Shown: positions 1 through 8,824 of the stretch, piece by piece
Layout of the letters: every line of letters starts with the position of its first letter
Numbering within the stretch: position 1 is the stretch's first letter
Assembly (NCBI RefSeq): GCF_016125515.1
Contig: NZ_WGLO01000019.1
Coordinates: forward strand, 62,001 to 126,000
DNA length: 64,000 nt
Reading direction: 5' to 3'
Origin: Hyphomonas sp.
GTDB taxonomy: Bacteria > Pseudomonadota > Alphaproteobacteria > Caulobacterales > Hyphomonadaceae
Position numbers and translations under genes: made by a program
Notes under the pieces: model-generated
The model's database searches: none
Told to the model about the DNA's origin: nothing
The model's input: the letters and a program-made list of their open reading frames with translations, nothing else

Positions 1-44
1 TCTTCCTGGCCGGACGCGAGGCGCTGCGCGTCTTCGCCGGCTAA
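1..44 (+). CDS. 3' end of an unidentified upstream gene (partial)
   Basis: The frame that ends with TAA at 42-44 is open to the left edge and reads FLAGREALRVFAG, the last 13 residues of a protein whose body lies outside the window. The stop is 39 bp before prfA on the same strand, so the two may be cotranscribed. In several alphaproteobacteria ptsP precedes prfA, but 13 residues are too few to identify the gene, so that is only a guess from gene order. Confidence 0.5.
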   Translation, partial: FLAGREALRVFAG

Positions 45-83
45 GGCTTCCAACCAGTGTGAAACCGGATTAAAGGGCGGCGC

Positions 84-1160
84 ATGGCCTCCCTCTCCCT
101 AACACGCCTCCAGCAGGTGATCGACCGGTACGAGGAGGTCGAGGCCCGAATGGGCGCGACCTCCGACTCCAAAGAGATCATTACCCTGTCCAAGGAACAT
201 TCCGAACTCCGCCCTGTGGTGGAGAAGGCCCGCGAGCTGTTGGCTGCGCGCCGCGGCCTGAAGGACGCCGAGGCGCTGGCCTCTGCCGGCGACCCCGAGA
301 TGGCCGAACTCGCCCGGATGGAGATCGGGGAGCTCAAGGACCAGCTGCCTGCCCTCGAACAGGCGATGCAGATCCTGCTGCTGCCCAAAGACGTCGACGA
401 TACAGCGAACGTGGTGCTCGAAGTGCGGGCAGGGACGGGCGGTGACGAAGCGGCCCTGTTCGCCGGGGACCTTTTCCGGATGTACCTGCGCTATGCTCAG
501 CTCATGGGCTGGAAGGTCGAGATCGTCGATGCCTCGGAAGGCGAGGCGGGTGGCTACAAGGAAATCATCGCGAACGTTTCAGGCGACGGCGTATTCGGCC
601 GCATGAAATGGGAGAGCGGCGTGCACCGGGTACAGCGGGTGCCGGCGACTGAAACGCAAGGACGGATCCACACTTCGGCTGCGACGGTCGCCGTGCTGCC
701 GGCGCCTGAGAATATCGAGATCGACGTCCGGCCCGAAGATATCCGTATCGATACAATGCGCGCTTCGGGCGCAGGCGGGCAGCACGTCAACAAAACCGAC
801 TCGGCCGTGCGCATCACCCACTTTGCCAGCGGTATCGTGGTGACGAGTTCTGAAAAGTCCCAGCACGTCAATCGCGAGAAGGCGATGGATCAGCTGAAGA
901 TCCGCCTCTACGAGAAGATGCGTCAGGAGCGCGACTCCGCGCGCGCCGAAGCCCGCGCCACGATGGTCGGCACGGGCGACCGCAGCCAGAAGGTGCGTAC
1001 TTACAACTATCCGGAGAACCGGGTGACAGATCACCGGATCGGCCTGACGCTGTATTCGCTCGACCGGATCATCGCCGGCGACAAGCTGAACGACGTGATC
1101 GAAGCTCTGATCACGGAAGACCAGGCCCGCAAGCTTGCGGCGATGGAGGCCGGCGCTTGA
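84..1160 (+). CDS. prfA: Peptide chain release factor 1 (RF1)
   Basis: RF1 releases the finished peptide at UAA and UAG codons. The 358-residue length is typical. The stop-codon-reading tripeptide PAT sits at residues 187-189 and the catalytic GGQ at 231-233, almost the same positions as in E. coli RF1; the PAT tripeptide (not SPF) separates RF1 from RF2. The ATG at 84 follows a purine-rich AAAGGGCGG ribosome site. The stop codon overlaps the TTG start of prmC, whose product methylates the GGQ glutamine, so the pair is translationally coupled. Confidence 0.98.
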   Translation: MASLSLTRLQQVIDRYEEVEARMGATSDSKEIITLSKEHSELRPVVEKARELLAARRGLKDAEALASAGDPEMAELARMEIGELKDQLPALEQAMQILLLPKDVDDTANVVLEVRAGTGGDEAALFAGDLFRMYLRYAQLMGWKVEIVDASEGEAGGYKEIIANVSGDGVFGRMKWESGVHRVQRVPATETQGRIHTSAATVAVLPAPENIEIDVRPEDIRIDTMRASGAGGQHVNKTDSAVRITHFASGIVVTSSEKSQHVNREKAMDQLKIRLYEKMRQERDSARAEARATMVGTGDRSQKVRTYNYPENRVTDHRIGLTLYSLDRIIAGDKLNDVIEALITEDQARKLAAMEAGA

Positions 1161-2011
1161 CGGCGCCCACCTATGATGAACTGGTCCAGTCTGCTGCGGC
1201 CCGGCTCGGCGAAGCAGGCATCCCGGAGGCGCGGGCGAATGCGATGTTGCTGATGCTGGCAGCGTTCGCTGATACACGCGCAGCGCTCATTTCGGCCGGT
1301 AACCAGCCCGTTCCGCTCGCCGTGGAGGCGGCGTATGAGACCGCGTTGTCGCGCCGGCTGAAGCGGGAGCCGCTGCAGCACATTATCGGCTCGACGGGGT
1401 TCTATGGGCTTGAATTCATCACCGATGCCCGCGCCCTCGTTCCGCGCCCGGACAGCGAATTGATCGTCGAAACGGCACTCGATCTGTTACCCGCCGGCAA
1501 GCCTGCCATCGTCGCTGATCTCGGTACCGGTACGGGCTGCTTGCTCGCGGCAATTCTCTCTAGTCGGCCCCTCGCGACCGGCACGGGCGTTGATGCCAGT
1601 GCCGATGCGGTCAGCCTCGCAGAGGAGAATTTCAATCGGCTCGGGTTGGCAGGCCGGGCACAGGTGTTCGCGGGCAGCTGGGCGGATTGGCCGGGCTGGG
1701 GCGAGGCTGACCTTATTGTGTCCAACCCGCCCTACATCGCCACGGATGTCATCGCCACACTCGCGCCGGAGGTGAGGGATCATGACCCCGCACTCGCGTT
1801 GGATGGGGGAGCGGACGGCCTGGCGGCCTACCGGGACATCATTGCGCGCGCCCGGACGGGAATGAAGCGCGGCGCGCCGCTTATCCTCGAGATCGGGCAC
1901 GACCAGCGCGAGGCCGTGTTGCGCCTGCTGAGGGAGGCCGGCTTTGCCGAATTGGGACACCGCGCCGATCTGGGCGGCAATGATCGCTGTGTATGGGGCC
2001 ATGCAGGCTGA
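1157..2011 (+). CDS. prmC: Release factor glutamine methyltransferase PrmC (HemK)
   Basis: PrmC transfers a methyl group from SAM to the glutamine of the GGQ motif of release factors. The 284-residue protein has an N-terminal helical region, a Rossmann methyltransferase core with the SAM loop [10 protein letters not shown], and the substrate-amide motif NPPY at residues 190-193. It begins with TTG at 1157, overlapping the prfA stop in a TTGA arrangement; this gives the expected length and explains the absence of a separate ribosome site. The prfA-prmC pairing is widespread in bacteria and supports the assignment. Confidence 0.96.
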   Translation: MTAPTYDELVQSAAARLGEAGIPEARANAMLLMLAAFADTRAALISAGNQPVPLAVEAAYETALSRRLKREPLQHIIGSTGFYGLEFITDARALVPRPDSELIVETALDLLPAGKPAIVADLGTGTGCLLAAILSSRPLATGTGVDASADAVSLAEENFNRLGLAGRAQVFAGSWADWPGWGEADLIVSNPPYIATDVIATLAPEVRDHDPALALDGGADGLAAYRDIIARARTGMKRGAPLILEIGHDQREAVLRLLREAGFAELGHRADLGGNDRCVWGHAG

Positions 2012-2216
2012 TTTTCCGCTTGTTGGCCTGACCGTTACACAGTAGAACAAATCAGCGAGGGGCAGTCTGCCGGACAGGCAGATAATGAACGCTGCCTTCG
2101 TTCAGGTTCGGTGGAATACGGTTACGGCCAATCCCAGAACCTGCCTGCAAGCAAAATGACCATTCGAATTTGGCTTGCCGGTGACCGCTGGTTTACGAAC
2201 ACAGGACAAGATCTTT

Positions 2217-2969
2217 ATGAAACGCTCACGCGGTCGCAACAGGCGCCCAGGCGGAAATCAACAAAACGCCTTCAACAATCCGAACCGCCACTTTGAAAGC
2301 GTCGGCCCGGATGTGAAGATCCGTGGATCGGCTCAGCAAGTCCTCGAGAAGTACCAACAGTATGCCCGTGACGCCCACACCAGCGGCGACCGTGTGCTGT
2401 CGGAGGCCTACTTCCAGTATGCGGAACACTATCAGCGTATCGTCGCCAAGCAGAACGAAGCGCGCAACCAGCAGCAGGGCGGTCAGCAGCAGAACCGGAA
2501 TGGCAACAGCAGCGGAAATGGCCCGCGCGACGACCGGGATCCGCGTGGCGGCCAGGACCGCGACCCCCGTGGCGGAGCCAATGAAGAGACCGCGCAGTCC
2601 GACGAGGATCAGGGCGAAGCTGAAGTGGTGACCGCCGCTTCTGCGCATCGCGGCGAAGACGAAGACTCCGATGCCCTGCGCGTGATCGATGCCGATGACG
2701 AACGCGAGGAAGCCCAGTCGAGCGAAGCAGCACCTTCCGAAGGCCGCGGCGATAAGGGCCGGCGTGGGCGCAAGCCTTACCGGCCGCGTGAAGAAGGTTC
2801 GGCCCGTGAAGAACGCGCCCCGCGCGAAGACCGTCCGGCCCGCGAACCGCGCGCGCCGCGCGAACCGGTGGAAGCCGCATCGGAGACAGACGGCGTGATG
2901 AAAACGCTGGCCCGGGGCCGCCGCAAGCCGGCGCCGGAAGAGGGCACACCGGCCGAGACGACCGACTAG
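2217..2969 (+). CDS. DUF4167 domain protein, arginine-rich tail
   Basis: I chose the ATG at 2217 (MKRSRGRNRRPGG) over an in-frame upstream GTG/ATG because an AGGA ribosome site lies about ten bases before it and the basic N-terminus is typical of the family. Residues about 20-80 form the conserved DUF4167 helices (GSAQQVLEKYQQYARDA, then YFQYAEHYQRIV). The rest is low complexity: a Q/N/G-rich stretch, an acidic stretch, and an Arg/Pro/Glu tail with repeated REPRAPREP-like units. The family is common in alphaproteobacteria and has no firm function; the basic ends suggest nucleic-acid or ribosome binding, which is inference. About 205 bp separate it from prmC, so it probably has its own promoter. 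Confidence 0.85.
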   Translation: MKRSRGRNRRPGGNQQNAFNNPNRHFESVGPDVKIRGSAQQVLEKYQQYARDAHTSGDRVLSEAYFQYAEHYQRIVAKQNEARNQQQGGQQQNRNGNSSGNGPRDDRDPRGGQDRDPRGGANEETAQSDEDQGEAEVVTAASAHRGEDEDSDALRVIDADDEREEAQSSEAAPSEGRGDKGRRGRKPYRPREEGSAREERAPREDRPAREPRAPREPVEAASETDGVMKTLARGRRKPAPEEGTPAETTD

Positions 2970-2995
2970 GTATTTCTACTGTGACCAGATGCCAG

Positions 2996-3022
2996 CGCCC
3001 CGTCCTCACCGGCGGGGCGTTT
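2996..3022 (+). terminator. Rho-independent terminator after the DUF4167 gene
   Basis: A 7-bp perfect stem CGCCCCG / CGGGGCG (2996-3002 with 3013-3019) encloses a 10-base loop and is followed by TTTC. It lies 27 bp past the stop of the DUF4167 gene and separates it from clpB. Confidence 0.6.
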
Positions 3023-3149
3023 CATTTGCGCAATGACGCTTGCGCCGGGCGTGCCGGCTTCCCAAATCCCCTTCAACCGGGTGCGTCGCCGCTGAGCGGG
3101 GCGCGCCTTCCATTCCGAGACTCTGCCTTTTCAAAGGGGATGAACCGTC

Positions 3150-5768
3150 ATGAATATCGAACAGTACACAGAGCGTGCGCGCAGCCTGATCCAAACCGCG
3201 CAAACCCAGGCCCTGGCGGGCGGACATCAGGTCCTGACGCCCGCCCATGTTCTCAAGGCCTTGTTTGACGACCGCGACCAGCTGGCCGTGAATCTGACCC
3301 GCGCAAGCGGCGGACGGCCGGAACTGGCCGTCCAGGCAGTTGATACGGCGCTGAACAAATTGCCGAAAGTCTCAGGCGCCGGGGCAGGCGGGCTCCGCCT
3401 CGAGCAGGCCGGTGCGAAACTTTTCCAGGACGCCGAAGCCAGTGCCAAGAAGGCTGGCGACGCGTTTGTCACGGTCGAACGACTGCTGTTGGCGATTGCA
3501 GCGCTCGCCGGTGATCCGGCGGCTGAAGCGCTGAAAACGGCGGGCGTGACCGTGAAAGGCCTCGAAGCGGCGATTGCCCAGCTTCGCCAGGGCCGGACGG
3601 CAGACAGCCAGAATGCCGAAGAAGGCTATGAGGCACTGAAAAAATATGCCCGTGACCTGACCAAGGATGCGCGCGAAGGCAAGCTTGATCCGGTGATCGG
3701 CCGGGACGAGGAAATCCGCCGCGCGATCCAGGTCCTTTCACGCCGTTCAAAGAACAACCCGGTCCTCATCGGTGAGCCGGGCGTCGGCAAGACGGCCATC
3801 GCCGAAGGCCTTGCGCTGCGCATCGTGAACGGCGACGTGCCCGAAAGCCTGAAGGGCAAACGCCTCCTTGCGCTTGACATGGGCGCGCTGATTGCCGGCG
3901 CGAAGTTCCGCGGTGAGTTCGAGGAACGCCTTAAGGCCGTGCTCACGGAAGTGACGCAGGCGGAAGGCGGCGTGATCCTGTTCATTGACGAGATGCACAC
4001 ACTGGTCGGCGCCGGCAAGTCGGAAGGCGCGATGGATGCATCGAACCTGCTGAAACCGGCTCTTGCGCGCGGCGAGTTGCATTGTATCGGCGCGACTACG
4101 CTCGACGAATACCGCAAGCATGTTGAGAGCGACCCCGCGCTCGCGCGCCGCTTCATGGCGGTGTTCGTGGATGAGCCGACCGTCGAAGATACGATCTCGA
4201 TCCTCCGAGGCCTGAAGGGCCGGTATGAGGCGCACCACGGCGTGCGCGTTTCGGATGCGGCCATTGTGTCGGCCGCCAATCTGTCGAACCGCTACATCAC
4301 GGATAGGTTCCTGCCTGACAAGGCCATCGACCTGATGGACGAAGCGGCCGCGCGGCTGCGCATGCAGGTCGACTCCAAGCCGGAAGAGCTCGACGAAATC
4401 GACCGGCGCCTGATGCAGCTGCGGATCGAGGCCGAGGCACTCAAGAAGGAGAAGGACCCTGCATCCCAGGATCGCCTGAAGACCCTCGAAGTTGAGATCG
4501 GCGAACTTGATACGCGTTCGGACGAACTGACGACGGCCTGGAGTGCAGAGAAGGAAAAGCTGAAAGGCGCGGCCTCTGCGAAAGAGCGGCTCGATCGGGC
4601 TTATTCCGACATGGCGGAAGCCCAGCGCCAGGGCGACCTCGCGAAGGCGTCCGAGCTGAAATTCTCCACGATCCCGGCGCTGGAAAAGCTGATTGCCGAA
4701 GTGGAAGGCAAAGGCGACGCCGAAGGCGGCCTCGTTTCCGAAGTCGTCAGGCCTGAGCATATCGCTGCTGTCGTTTCCAAGTGGACCGGGATCCCGGTCG
4801 ACAAGATGATGGAAGGCGAGCGCGAAAAGCTGTTGCGCATGGAAGAGTCGCTGCGCGGACGCGTGGTGGGTCAGGAGGATGCGCTGCTCGCCGTCTCGAA
4901 CGCCGTACGCCGGGCGCGTGCCGGCCTGCAGGATCCGAACCGCCCGATTGGCTCGTTCCTGTTCGTCGGTCCGACGGGTGTGGGCAAGACCGAGCTTACC
5001 AAAGCGCTCGCCGAATTCATGTTCGACGATGAAACGGCGGTGCTGCGTCTCGACATGTCGGAATATTCCGAGAAGCACTCGGTGGCCCGTCTGATCGGCG
5101 CGCCGCCCGGCTATGTCGGCTATGACGAAGGCGGCGCGTTGACTGAGGCGGTTCGCCGGCGCCCCTACCAGGTCGTGCTGTTCGACGAAGTCGAGAAGGC
5201 GCACCCGGACCTTTTCAACACGCTGCTCCAGGTGCTGGATGATGGCCGCCTCACGGATGGCCAGGGCCGGACTGTGGACTTCAAGAACACGATCATCATC
5301 ATGACCTCGAACCTCGGCGCTGATGCGCTGGCCAGCGGGGAAGAGGGTGAAGTGTCCGGAGAAGCGCGCGATCATGTGATGTCGGCAATCCGTCGGCACT
5401 TCCGGCCGGAGTTCATCAACCGGATTGACGAGATCGTGTTCTTCAAACGGCTTGGCCGCGGCGAGATCGATCATATCGTCGATATCCAGATGGGCCGTCT
5501 TGAAGGCCTGCTCCGTGAGCGGAAGATGAAGCTGGATCTCAGCCTCGCAGCCCGCAACTGGCTGGCCGCGCGTGGCTATGATCCGGTCTATGGCGCACGT
5601 CCGTTGAAGCGGGTGATCCAGAAGGAGCTTCAGGATCCGCTTGCGCGACTGCTGTTGGAAGGCCGCATCCTCGACGGCGAGACGATCCATGTCGGCGTCG
5701 AGGGCGATGCGCTTTCGATCAATGGCGTGCCCAACAGTTTTGCCAAAGGCAAGACTGCGTTCAACTGA
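3150..5768 (+). CDS. clpB: ATP-dependent disaggregase ClpB
   Basis: ClpB is the Hsp100 hexamer that works with DnaK to pull apart protein aggregates. The 872-residue protein has all family parts in order: N-terminal Clp repeat domain (1-145), first AAA+ module with Walker A GEPGVGKT from residue 208 and Walker [10 protein letters not shown] at 275-283, a coiled-coil middle domain (about 405-530) that tells ClpB from ClpA, and a second AAA+ module with Walker A GPTGVGKT from residue 607. The ATG at 3150 follows AAAGGGGAT. The gene stands alone; it ends 3 bp before a convergent peptidase gene. Confidence 0.98.
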   Translation: MNIEQYTERARSLIQTAQTQALAGGHQVLTPAHVLKALFDDRDQLAVNLTRASGGRPELAVQAVDTALNKLPKVSGAGAGGLRLEQAGAKLFQDAEASAKKAGDAFVTVERLLLAIAALAGDPAAEALKTAGVTVKGLEAAIAQLRQGRTADSQNAEEGYEALKKYARDLTKDAREGKLDPVIGRDEEIRRAIQVLSRRSKNNPVLIGEPGVGKTAIAEGLALRIVNGDVPESLKGKRLLALDMGALIAGAKFRGEFEERLKAVLTEVTQAEGGVILFIDEMHTLVGAGKSEGAMDASNLLKPALARGELHCIGATTLDEYRKHVESDPALARRFMAVFVDEPTVEDTISILRGLKGRYEAHHGVRVSDAAIVSAANLSNRYITDRFLPDKAIDLMDEAAARLRMQVDSKPEELDEIDRRLMQLRIEAEALKKEKDPASQDRLKTLEVEIGELDTRSDELTTAWSAEKEKLKGAASAKERLDRAYSDMAEAQRQGDLAKASELKFSTIPALEKLIAEVEGKGDAEGGLVSEVVRPEHIAAVVSKWTGIPVDKMMEGEREKLLRMEESLRGRVVGQEDALLAVSNAVRRARAGLQDPNRPIGSFLFVGPTGVGKTELTKALAEFMFDDETAVLRLDMSEYSEKHSVARLIGAPPGYVGYDEGGALTEAVRRRPYQVVLFDEVEKAHPDLFNTLLQVLDDGRLTDGQGRTVDFKNTIIIMTSNLGADALASGEEGEVSGEARDHVMSAIRRHFRPEFINRIDEIVFFKRLGRGEIDHIVDIQMGRLEGLLRERKMKLDLSLAARNWLAARGYDPVYGARPLKRVIQKELQDPLARLLLEGRILDGETIHVGVEGDALSINGVPNSFAKGKTAFN

Positions 5769-5771
5769 TCT

Positions 5772-7142
5772 TTACGGCGCTGTGGGCCGTTTCGCATTGA
5801 GGCTGGCTGTCAGGGCAGGTGGCACAGCCTCAAGCGGATCGGCCCCGCGCGCCGCGTCGATCAGGTCGCGCTGCGCCTTGAAGGCAGCCAGCACCTTGGC
5901 GTCTTTCGAAAGATCACGTCCCGTCGGCAGGTCCAGCGTCATCGGATTGGCGTAAGCACCGTTGCGCAGCACTTCGAAATGGAGATGGGCGCCGGTGCTC
6001 GAACCGGTCGAGCCGACATATCCGATTGTGTCACCGCGCATGACGGTGCGGCCGGGCGTCAGTCCTTCTGCAAACGCGGACATGTGCGCATAGACGGTCT
6101 CAAAGCCGCGCTCGTGCTGTATGCGGACGAACCAGCCATAGCCGTCACCATAGCGCATATCCGTGATCAAGCCGGACCCGGCGGCGCGGATCGGTGTGCC
6201 GACCGGCGCGCGGAAGTCGACGCCCGTATGCAGCAGCATATCGCCGGTAATGGGGTGAATGCGGTTGCCGAAGCGGGAGCTGATCTCGGCGCCGCGTACG
6301 GGTTCCCGGCTCAGGAATTCATCGCCGGCCACACCGTTGCGATTGAAGAATTCAGGCAAGCCGGAATCGTCCGGCGTGAAGCGATACCAGCTGCCGGCCG
6401 CCTTCTCGCCATTGAAGGCTGCGAAGACGAGATCGCCCGCCTCTAGGAAATTGCCGCGCTCGTCAGCGATCATTTCGATGACCACGTCGAAGCGTTCGCC
6501 CTTGTGGCCGCCTTTGGCGAGTTCGGGTTCTTCCGGAAACAGGCTGGCAAAGGTTTCGGCTTGGGCGCGGGTGCCGCCACCGTCGTGGATGGCATCTGCG
6601 AGGTTCGTGTCGATCACGCCTGAGATGCGATGCAGGGCGATCGAGGTTTTGGCCGAAAGCACGCTGGCGAAGAAGGTGCCGTCGTCACGCCGGGTCGCGG
6701 AGAGGGTGGTTTTGGGATCAATCCGGACGCTGACGCCTGTGAGCAAGGGGGTGCCGTCTTCCCTGCTGTCGTCGAAGTAGGCCACGAACGGCGAACCAGG
6801 ACGCAGGCGGGCGCCGCGGGTCGGCGCGGATTCGCGCAAGGCAGTTGCGGCGGCGGCCGCATCGGTCGCGCTTGCGCCCAGCACCTCAAGCGCATCGGCG
6901 GTCGCGACGTTGGCGGTGATCCGGCCCGTCCGGGCGGACGTTGCGGTTTCAGGTGCTTCCATACGGAAGTCGGTGGCACCGAATCCAACACCGGGAATCG
7001 GGGGAGGCTGGTCGGCGCGCACCATCAGGAACAGACCCGTCATCACGCCGATCACCGCAAAGGCCGCGATACGCTCAAGCCAACGGTAGGGCGACTCGAG
7101 TCGTCGCACGGTGGCGGGTGTCTGCGGCTTGGCGCGCGTCAT
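5772..7142 (-). CDS. M23 family membrane-anchored peptidoglycan endopeptidase (copy 1)
   Basis: A 456-residue protein predicted to sit in the inner membrane with a periplasmic LytM domain. One transmembrane helix lies at about residues 26-44. The M23 core is complete: H305 and D309 of the HxxxD motif, H353 in YAHM, and HLH at 386-388, so it should bind zinc and cut peptidoglycan cross-links rather than be a degenerate LytM regulator. It lies 113 bp downstream of a second M23 gene of the same layout and is probably cotranscribed with it. Which bond is cut, and whether it acts in division or elongation, cannot be read from the sequence. Confidence 0.9.
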   Translation of the reverse strand: MTRAKPQTPATVRRLESPYRWLERIAAFAVIGVMTGLFLMVRADQPPPIPGVGFGATDFRMEAPETATSARTGRITANVATADALEVLGASATDAAAAATALRESAPTRGARLRPGSPFVAYFDDSREDGTPLLTGVSVRIDPKTTLSATRRDDGTFFASVLSAKTSIALHRISGVIDTNLADAIHDGGGTRAQAETFASLFPEEPELAKGGHKGERFDVVIEMIADERGNFLEAGDLVFAAFNGEKAAGSWYRFTPDDSGLPEFFNRNGVAGDEFLSREPVRGAEISSRFGNRIHPITGDMLLHTGVDFRAPVGTPIRAAGSGLITDMRYGDGYGWFVRIQHERGFETVYAHMSAFAEGLTPGRTVMRGDTIGYVGSTGSSTGAHLHFEVLRNGAYANPMTLDLPTGRDLSKDAKVLAAFKAQRDLIDAARGADPLEAVPPALTASLNAKRPTAP

Positions 7143-7255
7143 GCGTTAACCTCGTGCGTCGAAGATCAGGCCTTCAAGCACGGGAAGAGCAAGAACGGGG
7201 CCACATTCCCTTTTCCGGCGACTTTACAAGGCGGTTTCGCTTAACAGGCGCGATG

Positions 7256-8719
7256 TCAGGGCGTCGGCGAGGGGCCTGTCTCGCTGGGCGCGGAGACGAG
7301 GGAGGCCGTCAGGAGCGAGCCGTCCGGATTGGCCCTGAGGGCATCGACCTGGGCCTTGTAGGCCATGAATTCGGCCAGCATCGCCGGCTCGAGCGTCAGT
7401 TTGCGTCCGTTGGGCAGTTTCAGTGACATCACGTTCACCGGTTCGCCTTTGACATAGACTTCATAGTGCAGGTGCGGGCCAGTCGAGGCACCGGTCGAGC
7501 CGACATAGCCGATCACGTCCCCCTGTTTCACCTTTTTGCCGGCCTTGATGCCCTTGGCATAGCGGGAGAGGTGGGCGTAGGCGGTCTGGTAGCCGCCGGA
7601 ATGCTTGATCTTGATGTAGTTGCCGTAGCCGCCATAGCGGCTGGCGCGCTCGACCGTGCCGTTACCGGCCGCATAGACAGGTGTGCCGGTGGGCGCCGCA
7701 AAGTCGGTGCCCTTGTGCAGTTTTGTATAGCCCGAAATCGGATGCTTGCGCTTGCCGAAACCGGAGGAGATCCGGGCGCCGTTGATCGGCGTCTTCATCA
7801 GGAACTTCGTCGCGCTCTCGCCATTCTCGTCATAGTAATCGGCGACGTCATCATCCGACGGGGTGAAGTGGTAGAAACCGCGCTTCAGCGCCTTTCCGTT
7901 CAAGGCCGCGTAGAGCACTTCGCCATTGCGCACGGGGTTCCCGCGCTCGTCGTAGAACGTCTCGAACAGAATCTCGAACCGGTCTCCCGGATAGATTTCA
8001 CGCTGGAAGTCGATGTCGTAGGCAAAGGCGCTGGCGAAATCGACGACCTGCTGGTCTTCTGCGCCGAGGGCCAGGGCGGCGGCATAGATCGAGGTTTCGA
8101 TCTCGGCTTCGACGCGTTTGTAGCCCGGCGTCAGCTTGGCGTAGAGCGGTGTGGCGGACCAGCCATTCTGGGCGTTGCGCGTGATCAGGAGGCTGCGATC
8201 GGTATCGGCGCGCACCGAAACGGCAGTCAGCACGCCATTGTCAAAATAGGCTTCAGCTTCCGTCTTGCCGGGCCGGAGGCGTCGGCTGTCCAGTACATCG
8301 CTGCCGGTCAGCGTATGGAGGGCGGCGCCCGCATCGCCCGGCGCGGCGCCAAGGCGCATCAACAGGCCGGTCAGGGTTTCGTTGCGTTCCAGACGTCCTT
8401 CGACATGTTGCAACGGCACTGCATCTTCGACATCCAGGGCGTTCACGAGGCGCGCAGCGAGCGGAAGCGGCACGGCAGCATCGGCCGTCTGCTCGAAGGG
8501 TACGGTCGAACGGCCCGCCATGACCAATCCGGCAATTGCCGAAACGCTGCCCAGCACACCCAGGACAATCAGGCTTTTGATGCCCTGGGAAAGACCGGTT
8601 TTCGGGCGGTCTGGGAGTTCGGTCGGCTCAGTGGTCTCGTAGGGAGTCACAGATTGTGTATCCTGTCGTTCTGACGCCCCCCGGCCCTGAGGCTGGCACG
8701 CCAACTGCACGCTGCCCAT
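7256..8719 (-). CDS. M23 family membrane-anchored peptidoglycan endopeptidase (copy 2)
   Basis: A 487-residue paralogue of the neighbouring M23 protein. A cytoplasmic leader of about 45 residues precedes one transmembrane helix (about 47-67), a central region with DUF-like repeats, and a LytM domain with H335/D339, H383 and HLH at 416-418, so all zinc and catalytic positions are present. The start at 8719 has a GGGAAG site upstream; a GTG at 8650 (VTPYETTEP) is an alternative that would shorten the cytoplasmic leader. The gene is divergent from the ydbH-like gene with about 105 bp between them, so both promoters must lie there. Confidence 0.9.
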   Translation of the reverse strand: MGSVQLACQPQGRGASERQDTQSVTPYETTEPTELPDRPKTGLSQGIKSLIVLGVLGSVSAIAGLVMAGRSTVPFEQTADAAVPLPLAARLVNALDVEDAVPLQHVEGRLERNETLTGLLMRLGAAPGDAGAALHTLTGSDVLDSRRLRPGKTEAEAYFDNGVLTAVSVRADTDRSLLITRNAQNGWSATPLYAKLTPGYKRVEAEIETSIYAAALALGAEDQQVVDFASAFAYDIDFQREIYPGDRFEILFETFYDERGNPVRNGEVLYAALNGKALKRGFYHFTPSDDDVADYYDENGESATKFLMKTPINGARISSGFGKRKHPISGYTKLHKGTDFAAPTGTPVYAAGNGTVERASRYGGYGNYIKIKHSGGYQTAYAHLSRYAKGIKAGKKVKQGDVIGYVGSTGASTGPHLHYEVYVKGEPVNVMSLKLPNGRKLTLEPAMLAEFMAYKAQVDALRANPDGSLLTASLVSAPSETGPSPTP

Positions 8720-8824
8720 GCTCTCGCTTCCCGCTTAAGGATTCAAGAAATCTCGGCGTGAGACTTAGATGCCAAGTTAGGACTTTATGTCGTAGGAAAA
8801 GCAAGAAGCAAGCCGGTCGATCCA

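Noticed and set aside
3039-3070. A heat-shock (RpoH) promoter before clpB
   Set aside because: CTTGCG and TCCCAAAT are at a plausible distance, but both deviate from the alphaproteobacterial RpoH consensus, so I did not list it.
3747-5690. A 647-residue open frame antisense to clpB
   Set aside because: Same G+C artefact; no ribosome site and no recognisable domain, and clpB fills the plus strand.
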